NCBI RefSeq assembly: GCF_004000805.1
Contig: NZ_BILY01000025.1
Coordinates: 31,951-95,950, forward strand
Length of the DNA stretch: 64,000 bases
Direction of reading: 5' to 3'
Source of the DNA: Paenibacillus glycanilyticus NBRC 16618
Lineage (GTDB): Bacteria > Bacillota > Bacilli > Paenibacillales > Paenibacillaceae
Below the pieces are notes generated by a model. It searched no databases. It worked only from the letters and a program-made list of their open reading frames with translations, and had not been told where the DNA came from. Below, one piece after another: positions 43,056 through 52,473 of this stretch (position 1 is the stretch's first letter; every line of letters starts with the position of its first letter). The position numbers and the translations under genes are program-made.

Positions 43056-45329
43056 TTATGAACGCTTTCTACCGTATTTACGGGTACGGTCGTCTTCGAT
43101 AACGCCTTGCCAGTTCATGCCGAAGCCAAAATCATACGCATGCTGCTGGTCATCAACGTGGCACGCCATGTCATGGGGTACATCCTCGAACTGCTCTTCT
43201 ACGGTCCTCATATTCGCCGGAAGCTGCAGCGGCAGCAAGCCGGATGGCTCCGCTTGACCGGACAGCAGCTCCAGCATCGCCTTGTCGCTGGAACCGAAGT
43301 GAACGAGAATCGCATCTGCGGAAGTCTCGAACTCTTCCATCACGGTTGGATTAACAAGGAACAATGTGACGATAACCGGCTTTTCCCCCATCCTGCTCTT
43401 CGTTTCCAGCACAAGATCCAGATCGGACTCGTTATGCGTCGTTACGGTTTTGCCTTGGTACGAACGGTTTAACACATCCCGTTCCCTGGCATCCCCCGCA
43501 AGACTTGTCTCCCGCGCATGCTCTGCCGTATAAGGCCTGTACTGCAGGCTGATCGGCACGTAGCCGTTGCCTCCGGCAGCCGCATCCTCCCGGCTGTAGC
43601 CCAATCCCGCTCTCGCTCCGCGAATCGCCACGATTGCGAAATCCGCATCGCCCGGGTCCTCAACGATATCGAAAAACTGTTCGGCTAAAGCAAGATCGAT
43701 CGGAGATTCATTGCGCTCCGGAATCGTAAATCCGATAAAATGCTTCTCCGGCGCCGTGTATCTGTTAGGGATATACACGCGGCTGCGTGGCTTAAGCGGC
43801 AGCGCCTGATCTTTATTTTTCACCATCACAACCGATTTGAGCTGCGCCTCGTGGCCTGCGCGAACGAAAGGCTCGCTTGCGACAAGCTTCTTGCTTTGCT
43901 CCGCGTCGAGGTACGGATTCTCGAATAGGCCAACGCGGAAAATGTTCTTCAACAAGCGGACCGCCGACTTCTCGAAACGTTCCCGCATATAGGCCTCCCC
44001 ATGTTCATCGACGCCCATGCGGTAAGCTTCCAGCACGGGCTGCGAATCATTGTTGCCGCCGAACTGGTCAACGCCGGCCATAAGAAGCTTGTAATGGCGC
44101 TCGGCGACGGAAAGCCCTTCTACGCCCCATGATTTCCCGCCAAACATCGATTCGATGGCCGCTCCCTCGTCGGCCGTAATGTTCCAGTCCGTACAGACAA
44201 CGCCGTCATAGCCGTATTTCTCGCGAAGCAGGTCGGTAATCAGATACTTATTGTACGAATTCCCTACGTTCTCGCCGTATACGTCATCCCGTCCGTGAGA
44301 AATCGTATAATAAGGCATCACGGCGGATGCTTCGCCGGTCTTGCCCTCCAGCTTAAAGGCACCGTTTACAAACGGCTCGAGATGCTCCTCGAAGTTATTG
44401 CCTGGATAGACGGCGTATTTGCCGAATCCGAAATGCGCGTCCCTTCCGCCTTCTCCCGAACCGCCGCCCGGCCAATGCTTCACCATCGCGTTGACGCTGC
44501 ACGCTCCCCAGCCGTCCGCCGACCCGGCATCCGAGGTCTGGAACCCGTCCACGTACGCTCTAGCCATCTCCGTCGACAGAAGAGGATCCTCGCCAAACGT
44601 ACCGCTAAACCGGAACCAGCGCGGATCCGTCGCGATATCGATTTGCGGCGACAAGGCCGTCGCGATGCCAAGCGCGCGATACTCCCGGGAAGCCACCTCC
44701 CCAAACTGCCGGACGATGCTTGGGTTGAAGGTTGCGGCGAGTCCAAGCGTCTCCGGCCACTTCGAGATTCGGCTGCCCGCTCCGCCGGTAAATTCCGCGC
44801 CGATATCGATGCCGTGACGAGGATCTGAGCTAATGTTAACAGGGATACCCAAGCTTTCGGCTTCCGCAAACGCCTGCATCTGGTTGCTCCAGAGCGCTCC
44901 GTCCCTATTGCCGCTAATCGCCATGACGAGAACATGCCTTACGTAATCCTGCGACAGAAAGGCTGCCTGCTGATCGCTAAGCGTCCACGCTTTTACTCCG
45001 GCTTCCTCGAACGGCTTGCCGCCATAGGTTCCCGTAAAAAATCCGCCGCTTGGAGAAGGCACGTTCTGATGGCTGCTGTACAGCATTAGTCCGGCAATCT
45101 GCTCAATCGTCATCCGGGAGGCAAGATCCTGCGCCCGTTCGTCGGCAGGCAGCCTCCAGTCCTCGTAAGGATGCAATTGTCCGTCCTTGCTTAAATCCTT
45201 AAACTTAAGACCATCCTGTTCGATGATCGTTACGCCGGAAGCCGGACAATACCCCAGCGTTGGACCGCCTTCATTGGTTACATACTGAATACTCGCCTGT
45301 TCGAGCGTTGCAGCGATCGGGTTCTTCAT
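43056..45329 (-). CDS. GH3 family glycoside hydrolase (beta-glucosidase-like), cytoplasmic
   Basis: 757 residues without a signal peptide. The GH3 barrel carries AMVKHWPGGGSGEGG and the nucleophile D381 in GVVCTDWN. The C-terminal alpha/beta sandwich has SDADAILVHFGSSD-like and PLQLPANMRTVEEQ sequences. Last gene of the importer operon (13 bp after the binding-protein gene), so it most likely hydrolyses the imported oligosaccharide. Exact linkage specificity is not predictable. Confidence 0.92.
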   Translation of the reverse strand: MKNPIAATLEQASIQYVTNEGGPTLGYCPASGVTIIEQDGLKFKDLSKDGQLHPYEDWRLPADERAQDLASRMTIEQIAGLMLYSSHQNVPSPSGGFFTGTYGGKPFEEAGVKAWTLSDQQAAFLSQDYVRHVLVMAISGNRDGALWSNQMQAFAEAESLGIPVNISSDPRHGIDIGAEFTGGAGSRISKWPETLGLAATFNPSIVRQFGEVASREYRALGIATALSPQIDIATDPRWFRFSGTFGEDPLLSTEMARAYVDGFQTSDAGSADGWGACSVNAMVKHWPGGGSGEGGRDAHFGFGKYAVYPGNNFEEHLEPFVNGAFKLEGKTGEASAVMPYYTISHGRDDVYGENVGNSYNKYLITDLLREKYGYDGVVCTDWNITADEGAAIESMFGGKSWGVEGLSVAERHYKLLMAGVDQFGGNNDSQPVLEAYRMGVDEHGEAYMRERFEKSAVRLLKNIFRVGLFENPYLDAEQSKKLVASEPFVRAGHEAQLKSVVMVKNKDQALPLKPRSRVYIPNRYTAPEKHFIGFTIPERNESPIDLALAEQFFDIVEDPGDADFAIVAIRGARAGLGYSREDAAAGGNGYVPISLQYRPYTAEHARETSLAGDARERDVLNRSYQGKTVTTHNESDLDLVLETKSRMGEKPVIVTLFLVNPTVMEEFETSADAILVHFGSSDKAMLELLSGQAEPSGLLPLQLPANMRTVEEQFEDVPHDMACHVDDQQHAYDFGFGMNWQGVIEDDRTRKYGRKRS

Positions 45330-45341
45330 TCAAGGGACCTC

Positions 45342-46895
45342 CTAGCCGTTTGATGCAGCCCATGCATCCAGCTGTTTTTGCTTTTCCGCGATAATTTTAT
45401 CGATACCCGCCGCTTTCAACTGATCGATAAACTTCGGCAGCTGAGTCTCCGGATCAACCGTCCCCGTTTCAAGAGCGACCTTGTATTGATTCGTTACGTT
45501 GGTTACGGCTGCAATTTCCGATTTCACGGCATCGGCATTAAAGATAAAGCCCATTGCTTTTGATTTGGTAGCGTTCTTGTTGAAATCCATTAACTGATTC
45601 CACAGGTCCGGGCTGTCTCCATTCCAGATGTAGGAAAGCGCCTGATTGCCAAACATCCAGCCCAGCTGCAGGTTATAGCCGGAGTTGGTAGCATCGACGC
45701 CTTGAGGGAAATCGATCACATTGTCCGATACCTTCGTGTAATGTTTGCCTTCAATCCCGTAGTCAAACAGATTAATGAGGTCCTTGTCCGTATACAGCAG
45801 ATTAAGCAGCATCATAGCCCGCGAAGGATCCGCGGAGTTTCTCGCTACGCTCCACATAATGGAGGTAATATCGCTCGTTGTTGAGATCGCCGGTTTGAAA
45901 TGCACCGATATCATCTCTCTAGCCGTATTTCTGGACTCCTGCGTCTCGATACCCGGCTTCATATGGGAAATCCACGAGAACGCTTTGCCCGCTTTCACCA
46001 TGTTGTATTGCGTTTCGGTGCTTGTCGCGGCATCCTTCGCAATGTAGCCGGCCAAATACCATCTTCTTACCGTGTTCAGCATTTCTTTGTATTCCGGCGC
46101 CTCATACATGTCAACGAGCTTCAAGTTATTGTCATTGCCGGGAAGGACGCCGAACCCGTCGCTTAAGGTGTCAAACGCGCTTCGCACGTAAATGTCGATA
46201 ATCGAATTGCCATACTTCACTGTCGGAACGATGTCCGGCTCATTGTCCTTAATCGTTTTGAAGATTGCATCCAAATCGTCAAGCGATTTGATCGAGGTGG
46301 TATCGATGTTATATTTGTCTACCAGATCCTTGCGCATCGTAATGCCGAAGTCCGCCGCCAAATCCCTGATGCTCGGTACGGCGTAAATTTTGCCGTCTAT
46401 CTTCGTTGCGTTCAGAAACCCGGGATCCAGGTTGTCCAAAGCTTGCTTAACGCCATTTCCTTCATTCTCCAAATAGTCGTTAAGCTCCAGGAACTGGCCT
46501 TTCGCGACATCCTGGCTGTAGGTTCCGAGACCGCTGAGAATCAAGTCTACCTGCTCCTTGCCCGACATCATTAACGTTCTTTGCTGCGTCCAGGCCCCCC
46601 AGCCGATCGGAACTAGCTTAACCGTTGCGTTGATTTTCTCTTTCGTAATCTTGTTGATCTCGTCGGAGACAAGCTGCAAATCCTTGGGCTCACCCGCAGC
46701 CGGAAAAACCATGACCAGCTTCACCGGCTTTAGCGCTTCCTTTCCGCCTCCATTCGAACTGCTTGCTTCCGTGCCTGAACCGCTGCTTGCTGTGCCGCCA
46801 TTTCCGCCATTGTTTCCTCCGCCGCTGCATGCGCCGAGCGCCGTAACGGACAACGTCAGTGCTAAAGCCAAACTTACGGAACGCATCTTTTTCAT
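45342..46895 (-). CDS. Sugar ABC transporter, substrate-binding lipoprotein (DUF3502 type)
   Basis: 517 residues, lipobox ALGAC with C23, then a Gly/Ser/Asn linker and the binding-protein family 1 fold; the C-terminal helix pattern IDQLKAAGIDKIIAEKQKQL is typical of the DUF3502 subgroup. It captures an oligosaccharide outside the membrane and hands it to the permeases encoded just upstream. It has its own putative operator (46968-47004) and a perfect cre site, so it can be expressed more strongly than the permeases. Confidence 0.93.
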   Translation of the reverse strand: MKKMRSVSLALALTLSVTALGACSGGGNNGGNGGTASSGSGTEASSSNGGGKEALKPVKLVMVFPAAGEPKDLQLVSDEINKITKEKINATVKLVPIGWGAWTQQRTLMMSGKEQVDLILSGLGTYSQDVAKGQFLELNDYLENEGNGVKQALDNLDPGFLNATKIDGKIYAVPSIRDLAADFGITMRKDLVDKYNIDTTSIKSLDDLDAIFKTIKDNEPDIVPTVKYGNSIIDIYVRSAFDTLSDGFGVLPGNDNNLKLVDMYEAPEYKEMLNTVRRWYLAGYIAKDAATSTETQYNMVKAGKAFSWISHMKPGIETQESRNTAREMISVHFKPAISTTSDITSIMWSVARNSADPSRAMMLLNLLYTDKDLINLFDYGIEGKHYTKVSDNVIDFPQGVDATNSGYNLQLGWMFGNQALSYIWNGDSPDLWNQLMDFNKNATKSKAMGFIFNADAVKSEIAAVTNVTNQYKVALETGTVDPETQLPKFIDQLKAAGIDKIIAEKQKQLDAWAASNG

Positions 46896-46922
46896 CTCAA
46901 TGACCTCCCCAAAATATTCATC

Positions 46923-46936
46923 TGTAAGCGATTACA
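46923..46936 (-). promoter_or_regulatory. Perfect cre (CcpA) site before the binding-protein gene
   Basis: TGTAAGCGATTACA fits TGWAANCGNTNWCA at every position. It lies 28 bp upstream of the start codon, downstream of the predicted -10, so CcpA would act as a roadblock under glucose. Confidence 0.8.
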
Positions 46937-46967
46937 TTGATTAGGATAACGGAAACCGGTGAACCCG

Positions 46968-47004
46968 GCTTTCACAATTCCGTCCGGCTGCTTTTCAATT
47001 TCCG
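46968..47004 (-). promoter_or_regulatory. Candidate YesN operator A (tandem CGGAAA repeat)
   Basis: Minus strand half-sites CGGAAATTGAAAAG and CGGAATTGTGAAAG with a 22-bp pitch. The same element occurs at 48974-49010 and 54582-54618. A -10-like TATCCT begins 20 bp after the second half-site; the start codon is 109 bp from the element's upstream edge. Confidence 0.65.
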
Positions 47005-47012
47005 GCAAGCCG

Positions 47013-47903
47013 TTATCCTTTTACGGCTCCGACCGTCAGGCCTTTCGCAAAATATTTCTGGAAGAACGGATAAGCAACAAGCAGCGGAACAACTCCGATC
47101 ACCGCCATTGCCATCCGCATCGAGGCGAGCGGTATTCTGGCCGATAGGCTGCTGGCCTGATTGCCTGATTGCGTTGAAGACTGCAGGTATTGAATATCCA
47201 GCAGGATCCGGTTAAGCAGGTTCTGCAAGCTGTAATATTTGCTGTCCGTTAAATAAATGAGGCCGTTAAACCAGTCGTTCCAGTACAGAATGACATAGAA
47301 CAGGCCTACCGTAGCCAGCACCGGAGTGGAAAGCGGCAGCACTATCCGGTAGAAGATTTTCCATTCCTTCGCCCCGTCGATATAGGCCGATTCAATAATC
47401 GCCGTCGGGATGGAGGTCGCAAAGAAGGTGCGCATCAGAATAATGAAAAAACCGTTCATCAGCAAACCGGGGATAATCAAGGCAAGAAGCGTATTTTTAA
47501 AATCAAAGTAGTTCGTGTACAGCAGGTACGTAGGTACAAGCCCTCCGTTAAACAACATGGTGAAAAATACGTAGAACGCGAGGGAGTTGCGGAAAGGCAT
47601 CTCTATTCGCGAGAGCGGGTACGCCACCATGGCGGTTAGCGACAAGCCCGCTGCCGTGCCAATGACCGTAGTAAGAATCGTAATGCCGTATGCTCTGGCA
47701 ATCTCCGAAGACGTATTCCATAAATAATGATAGGCCGAGAAGCTGATTTTTTCCGGGAAAAACGCATAACCGCTGCGGACAAGCTCCATATCGTCGGTCA
47801 AGGAGGAAGAAAACAGCAGCCAGATCGGCATCAGGCAGAACAGCGTAAATACAATCATGACGAGGTTGAGCAGCCATTGATAAACTCTAGCGGATGATTG
47901 CAT
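47013..47903 (-). CDS. Sugar ABC transporter permease (LplC/YtcP-like)
   Basis: 296 residues, six predicted membrane helices. The ABC permease loop reads EAAMIDGAKEWKIFYRIVLPLS-like (SAYIDGAKEWKIFYRIVLP), as in carbohydrate importers of the LplC/YtcP group. Forms a heterodimeric channel with the preceding permease (15-bp gap). No ATPase gene is nearby; a shared MsmX-type ATPase elsewhere would be needed. Confidence 0.93.
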   Translation of the reverse strand: MQSSARVYQWLLNLVMIVFTLFCLMPIWLLFSSSLTDDMELVRSGYAFFPEKISFSAYHYLWNTSSEIARAYGITILTTVIGTAAGLSLTAMVAYPLSRIEMPFRNSLAFYVFFTMLFNGGLVPTYLLYTNYFDFKNTLLALIIPGLLMNGFFIILMRTFFATSIPTAIIESAYIDGAKEWKIFYRIVLPLSTPVLATVGLFYVILYWNDWFNGLIYLTDSKYYSLQNLLNRILLDIQYLQSSTQSGNQASSLSARIPLASMRMAMAVIGVVPLLVAYPFFQKYFAKGLTVGAVKG

Positions 47904-47918
47904 GAAAACTTCCCCTTT

Positions 47919-48902
47919 CTAGAACAAAGCGTTGTCCTTGTTGAATTTGCGCACGACCGCATTGGAAACGATGACGAGGATAAAGCCGACCAGAGCCTGA
48001 TAGAGACCGGCCGCCGAGGACATCCCGATATCCCCGAGATTAATCAATGCGCGGTATACGTACGTATCGATCGTATTGGTTACCGGCATAAGCGAGCCCG
48101 TATTAAGCGGCACCTGATAGAACAAGCCGAAGTCGGAGTAGAAGATCCGGCCGATGGCCAGCAGCGACATAATCGTGATGACCGGCAGAACAAGCGGGAA
48201 GGTGATTCTAACCACCTGCTGCCACCTATTCGCTCCATCGATCGTAGCCGCTTCGTAATATTCCTGGTCGATGCCGATAATGGCCGCCAAGTAGATAATG
48301 CACAAATTGCCGACGCCCTTCCAGACGTTAACGATCGTTAGAATCCAAGGCCAATACTTGGTCTCGGAATACCAGGAGATCGGCTCCATGCCAAGCATGG
48401 GAAGCAGGGTTTTGTTCATAAAGCCGTTCTCGACATCCAGGAACCCAAGCACCAGGTACCCGACAATAACCATGGAAATCAAATACGGCAGAAGGATAAG
48501 CGTCTGGTACGTTCTGGATAAAAAGCGCTTGCGGATCTCGTTAAGCATAATGGCGAGCGCAAACGCAATGGTCGTGTTCAGCAGGATAAACACGATGTTG
48601 TACAGCAGCGTATTCCGTGTGATGACATAAGCGTCTTGCGTCTTGAACAGGTATTCGAAGTTTTTAAATCCGATCCAATCGCTTCCCATGATTCCTTTTG
48701 CAAAGTTAATGTCTTTGAAGGCGATCACGATGCCAAACATCGGCAAATAATTGTTAATGAACAGATACAACAGACCCGGCAGCGCCATCAGAATGAGCGC
48801 CCGGTATTTCATAATCTTCTTGAGCTTTACTGCAAAAGCCGAACGCTTCTTCGTCCGCATTGAGACCTGCTCCACGGCAGCAATTCGAGTATTGGCATTC
48901 AC
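47919..48902 (-). CDS. Sugar ABC transporter permease (LplB/YteP-like)
   Basis: Six-helix permease of about 327 residues with the coupling loop EAATIDGANRWQQVVRITFP. First gene of the importer operon. GTG 48902 has AGAGGTGG 8 bases upstream; the GTG at 48914 overlaps its own ribosome site. Directly downstream of yesN and of operator candidate B. Confidence 0.92.
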   Translation of the reverse strand: MNANTRIAAVEQVSMRTKKRSAFAVKLKKIMKYRALILMALPGLLYLFINNYLPMFGIVIAFKDINFAKGIMGSDWIGFKNFEYLFKTQDAYVITRNTLLYNIVFILLNTTIAFALAIMLNEIRKRFLSRTYQTLILLPYLISMVIVGYLVLGFLDVENGFMNKTLLPMLGMEPISWYSETKYWPWILTIVNVWKGVGNLCIIYLAAIIGIDQEYYEAATIDGANRWQQVVRITFPLVLPVITIMSLLAIGRIFYSDFGLFYQVPLNTGSLMPVTNTIDTYVYRALINLGDIGMSSAAGLYQALVGFILVIVSNAVVRKFNKDNALF

Positions 48903-48973
48903 GGACTTGACCACCTCTTTTTAGGATGAGTTGTTCTTCATAGCTTCATAGTAGCTTAAGGCATGCAACCCGG

Positions 48974-49010
48974 GCTTCCAAGAATCCGTCATCCTGTTTT
49001 CGAGTTTCCG
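48974..49010 (-). promoter_or_regulatory. Candidate YesN operator B (tandem CGGAAA repeat)
   Basis: Half-sites CGGAAACTCGAAAA and CGGATTCTTGGAAG, 22-bp pitch, with TACTAT as a -10 at the same offset as in copies A and C. The start codon is 108 bp away, almost exactly as for copy A. Confidence 0.65.
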
Positions 49011-49023
49011 ACATGGCGCAAAT

Positions 49024-50613
49024 CTACCTGCAGGCCCTGATTGCCGGCTGCTTCACCCTTCGATACTCCTGGGGCGTCATCGCTACTTCCTTCTTGAACA
49101 GCGTGGAGAAATACGAGAAATTGCAGAACCCTACCGCAAGGGCCACGTTGCTGATCGTTGTATCCGTCTTGGCCAACAGCTCTTTCGCAAGCTTGATCCG
49201 CTCGGTCAAAATATAATCCGAGACGGATAAACCCGTCTCTTTCTTGAACAGCTTTACGATATAATCCGGGCTTAGCCCGACATAATCGGCAATATATTGC
49301 CTCGACAGCTCCTGGTCGAGATTCAGGGCGATATAACGCTTGATCTTTTCGATAATAGACTCGCCCGCGTCAACCTTTTTCATCTGAACAAGGGCAGCCT
49401 CAAGCATCCCCTTCACCCAATTCTGCAATTCGTTAACGCTTCGGGTAGCGGTTAACGCCCGCGCAGGCGTCAAATGATCCGGGAAGATTTCATCCGCGCG
49501 TAGTCCATGCTGCTGCAGCGCATACAGCACCATCTGCAGAAAGTTTTGATAGAAGCGATGCAGCCCCTTTACCCCCAGGTTGTCGATCCGCTTCAAGGTG
49601 TCGAGATAATGCTGAGCCTCATCGATCACCTGCTTCATATTCCCTTGCTTGATCAGCTCCGACCACACGGGGATGGGAGGCAGAGGGATCTGATGGCGTT
49701 CGCATTCGTCCTTCAATTGCCCGTTATAAAAGATAACGCGGTCTACAATGTTGACCTGATTTTTCTTGAAATCCATCAATTGCTCGGTCATATTCCGCAC
49801 TTCATGCATCGGTACGGGCTTACCGAAATAACAGGATAAATGGCAGCCCAAATATTGATTGCAGCCTTTGATAAAATCGATGCAGCGGCCTTGAATTTCC
49901 TTCCGGAATGGATCATGGTCCTCCGCCCTCTCGCGAGGGAAAACAATCATGAAATACTCCGGGCTGATCCGGACGATTTGAGCATGGGGAAAACGCAGCA
50001 CGACAATCTCCTCCATGGCGTTGCGAAGCGCGTATTCCATTAGCTGCGCATCGCGGACGGATAACGGCTTTTCCCAATGCGAGATCGGAATCAAGACAGG
50101 CAGAAATTCCATCGATCCGGTATAAGACAGCTTCTGCTTCCGGATGACCTCCATCATTTTATCCTTGCTTGAAGGGATGGCCTGATTCAGCACATCCTGC
50201 CAGAACCGCTCCGCCTCTCTGCCGGCCGCTTCCCGCTCATCCCTGATTTTCTTGATCAGCCTCGACATAACAAGCTTTAATTCGTCCGGGGGCACGGGCT
50301 TTAATAAATACTCAAAGCTGCCAAGCTGCAGCGCTTTTTTGGCATACCCAAAATCGGCATGGCACGTAATAAAAACACATTCCGTCTGCGGATAATGCTC
50401 CCTCACCCATTCGTAAAGCTCCAGTCCGTTGCCCTGCGGCATCTCAATATCGCAAATCATAATATCAAAGGGCTGCTCCATGAATTTTTCCTTGGCTTGC
50501 CTGGCATTGTTCGCTATCGTAACGGAAGTAACCCTGACGCAATTCCAATCCACGCTAGCTTTAATGCCATTCGCAATGATCGCTTCGTCATCCACAATCA
50601 ATAACCGGTACAT
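49024..50613 (-). CDS. YesN-like response regulator, receiver plus AraC DNA-binding domain
   Basis: 529 residues. Receiver domain 1-120 with acidic D8, D9 and phosphoacceptor D55 (IMICDIEMP) and K near 107 (LLKPV). A long linker of about 300 residues follows. The AraC-type helix-turn-helix pair at about 430-525 has QYIADYVGLSPDYIVKLFKKE and NFSYFSTLFKKEVAMTPQEYRR. Partner of the histidine kinase 5 bp upstream. It sits between its two likely target operons and is the best candidate to bind the tandem CGGAAA elements. Confidence 0.94.
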   Translation of the reverse strand: MYRLLIVDDEAIIANGIKASVDWNCVRVTSVTIANNARQAKEKFMEQPFDIMICDIEMPQGNGLELYEWVREHYPQTECVFITCHADFGYAKKALQLGSFEYLLKPVPPDELKLVMSRLIKKIRDEREAAGREAERFWQDVLNQAIPSSKDKMMEVIRKQKLSYTGSMEFLPVLIPISHWEKPLSVRDAQLMEYALRNAMEEIVVLRFPHAQIVRISPEYFMIVFPRERAEDHDPFRKEIQGRCIDFIKGCNQYLGCHLSCYFGKPVPMHEVRNMTEQLMDFKKNQVNIVDRVIFYNGQLKDECERHQIPLPPIPVWSELIKQGNMKQVIDEAQHYLDTLKRIDNLGVKGLHRFYQNFLQMVLYALQQHGLRADEIFPDHLTPARALTATRSVNELQNWVKGMLEAALVQMKKVDAGESIIEKIKRYIALNLDQELSRQYIADYVGLSPDYIVKLFKKETGLSVSDYILTERIKLAKELLAKTDTTISNVALAVGFCNFSYFSTLFKKEVAMTPQEYRRVKQPAIRACR

Positions 50614-50618
50614 AGCGC

Positions 50619-52367
50619 TTACCCCGTTTCCTTGTACATTGGCAAAATCATATCGATAACGGCTCCCTGATCGTTCGAGAACGTGATTTCTGCCTCCGAA
50701 CGATACAAAAGACGCAGTCTGCGCCGGACATTCCAGATTCCGATATGCTCTCCGCCCTCATTCGTCAGATTCATTCCTTCGCTCAGCTTGCTTAAGACAT
50801 CCTCGGAAAAGCCGCAGCCCGTGTCCCGGATCCGGATATGCAGCTTCCCTGCCTCCGTCACTCCCGTTGTCCCGACCTCGATCTCGATATGGGTCGGCTC
50901 ATCCGTATTTACCGCATGCTTAATGGTGTTCTCGGCAAAGCTCTGGATAATCAAAGGCGGAATAACGCAATCCTGCAGCCCGTCCTCGGCAGTCACGGTG
51001 TAGGACAAGCTGCCGGGGAAGCGGAAGCCTTGAATTTTCAGGTAGTGCTCGGTTAGACTAAGCTCGTCCTGCAGCAGCGCATAATCGGTCTGGCTGCGGA
51101 ACATGAACCGGAAGTAACGAATAAGCGACAGGGAAAGCTCCTGAATCAGGTCGTACTTCTTTTCCTGGGCCATATAGTAGACGACGTTCAGGCTGTTCAG
51201 GAAGAAATGCGGGTTGATTTGCAGCTGAAGCTGTTTAAGCTCCGCGCGCTGGCTGTTCAATTGCTCCTCGTAAACGTCAATCTTTAATTGCTGGAGCTCG
51301 CCTACCATGCTGTTGAAGGTCTTATTCATCAGCTCGAATTCATTGGAAGTGGGCCGGTCTGGTATTCTCGCCTCGAGGTAGCCCTCCTTGATTTTGCGCA
51401 TCGCGGTAACAATCCGGCGGATGGGCAGCAGGACTACCCTGCGAAGGAAGTAGATTGAAGCAAGCAAGATGAGAATGGAGCCTGTCGCCATAAGCAAAAT
51501 AACCCTCTGTAAGTAAGGCAGCCGTTCCAGAATCGTATCGTCTGGAACAACCGCCGCAAGCCCGAAATCCCCAATGCTTGAATTTTTCCCAATGACGAGA
51601 TATTGCTGCTTGTTGCCGGTAAGACGGTAGTCGTCCGACTGAAAGGCAAGGTCGATCCCATGTCCGTTAATAAAGGCTTTGTCTTGTACGGCTGCATGGT
51701 CTCCATCCACAAGAAGCGCCCTTCCCTCGTCTCCCAGATCAAGAAGATCAAGAGGACCCATAACCTCGGAAGCGTTCACTCCGGCCCCTATGTACAGGCC
51801 GCCGACCTTTTGAATGTGGAGAAGATAATCCTGCTGCTGCATGGGAAGCACAGCCCAACGGTCGTAAGAAACGCTGGCGTTCTTCGAAGCTTGAGTATCG
51901 CGCAGGATCCCCATAATTGCCTTTTGGATCGGTTCGTTACCCGAATCGGCAGACCCCGCTACCTTCGGAGCGAACAGTAAATCATCGTTCACCGGCGAAT
52001 AAACGAAAAGGTAGTCGAGCCCTTTGTAATAAATCGTGTTGTCTCTCAATTTGCTGAACAGCCAGATCCGCTCCAGATTGTACCCGTCCACATCCGATTT
52101 GGAGGAGCTCTCGAGAAGAATTAGTCCGGATTCCTCGGCGGCGAATTTTAGCAGGTACTGGTCGATATCGTTCAGCTTGTTGTCGATGATGCCCATGTAC
52201 AGATTGAGCATATTGCTGTTTGACTGCGCAACCTGATTGCGGACAACATCCATCGAATAGAAATTGTTATAGATCAGAAAGGAAACCATCGGAGCAATAA
52301 TAAGGAAGATTCCGGCTATAAGCTTAATGTGTAGCGAATTAAACACGGTCCGGTTGAATGGTTTCAA
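50619..52367 (-). CDS. YesM-like sensor histidine kinase
   Basis: 582 residues. Membrane helices near 14-34 and 285-308 bracket a 250-residue extracellular sensor. A HAMP domain (about 305-360), a His_kinase domain with the phosphorylated His in LQINPHFFLNSLN, and an ATPase domain with N-box FAENTIKHAV follow. It probably detects extracellular carbohydrate, directly or through the binding protein. Operon with the YesN-like gene. Confidence 0.94.
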   Translation of the reverse strand: MKPFNRTVFNSLHIKLIAGIFLIIAPMVSFLIYNNFYSMDVVRNQVAQSNSNMLNLYMGIIDNKLNDIDQYLLKFAAEESGLILLESSSKSDVDGYNLERIWLFSKLRDNTIYYKGLDYLFVYSPVNDDLLFAPKVAGSADSGNEPIQKAIMGILRDTQASKNASVSYDRWAVLPMQQQDYLLHIQKVGGLYIGAGVNASEVMGPLDLLDLGDEGRALLVDGDHAAVQDKAFINGHGIDLAFQSDDYRLTGNKQQYLVIGKNSSIGDFGLAAVVPDDTILERLPYLQRVILLMATGSILILLASIYFLRRVVLLPIRRIVTAMRKIKEGYLEARIPDRPTSNEFELMNKTFNSMVGELQQLKIDVYEEQLNSQRAELKQLQLQINPHFFLNSLNVVYYMAQEKKYDLIQELSLSLIRYFRFMFRSQTDYALLQDELSLTEHYLKIQGFRFPGSLSYTVTAEDGLQDCVIPPLIIQSFAENTIKHAVNTDEPTHIEIEVGTTGVTEAGKLHIRIRDTGCGFSEDVLSKLSEGMNLTNEGGEHIGIWNVRRRLRLLYRSEAEITFSNDQGAVIDMILPMYKETG

Positions 52368-52429
52368 GCAGCATCCATCCCCTTGCGCCTTTGGAGTATA
52401 AGCAGGATCATGTCTAGCAAAAAAACAAA

Positions 52430-52457
52430 GGAACCTTCCCGTATAATGGAAGGTTCC
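52430..52457 (-). terminator. Terminator after the Gfo/Idh gene
   Basis: GGAACCTTCC / GGAAGGTTCC perfect stem followed by TTTGTTTTTTTG on the minus strand. It isolates the yesMN pair from the isomerase-oxidoreductase operon. Confidence 0.88.
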
Positions 52458-52473
52458 AGGAACGGGAGGTTGA

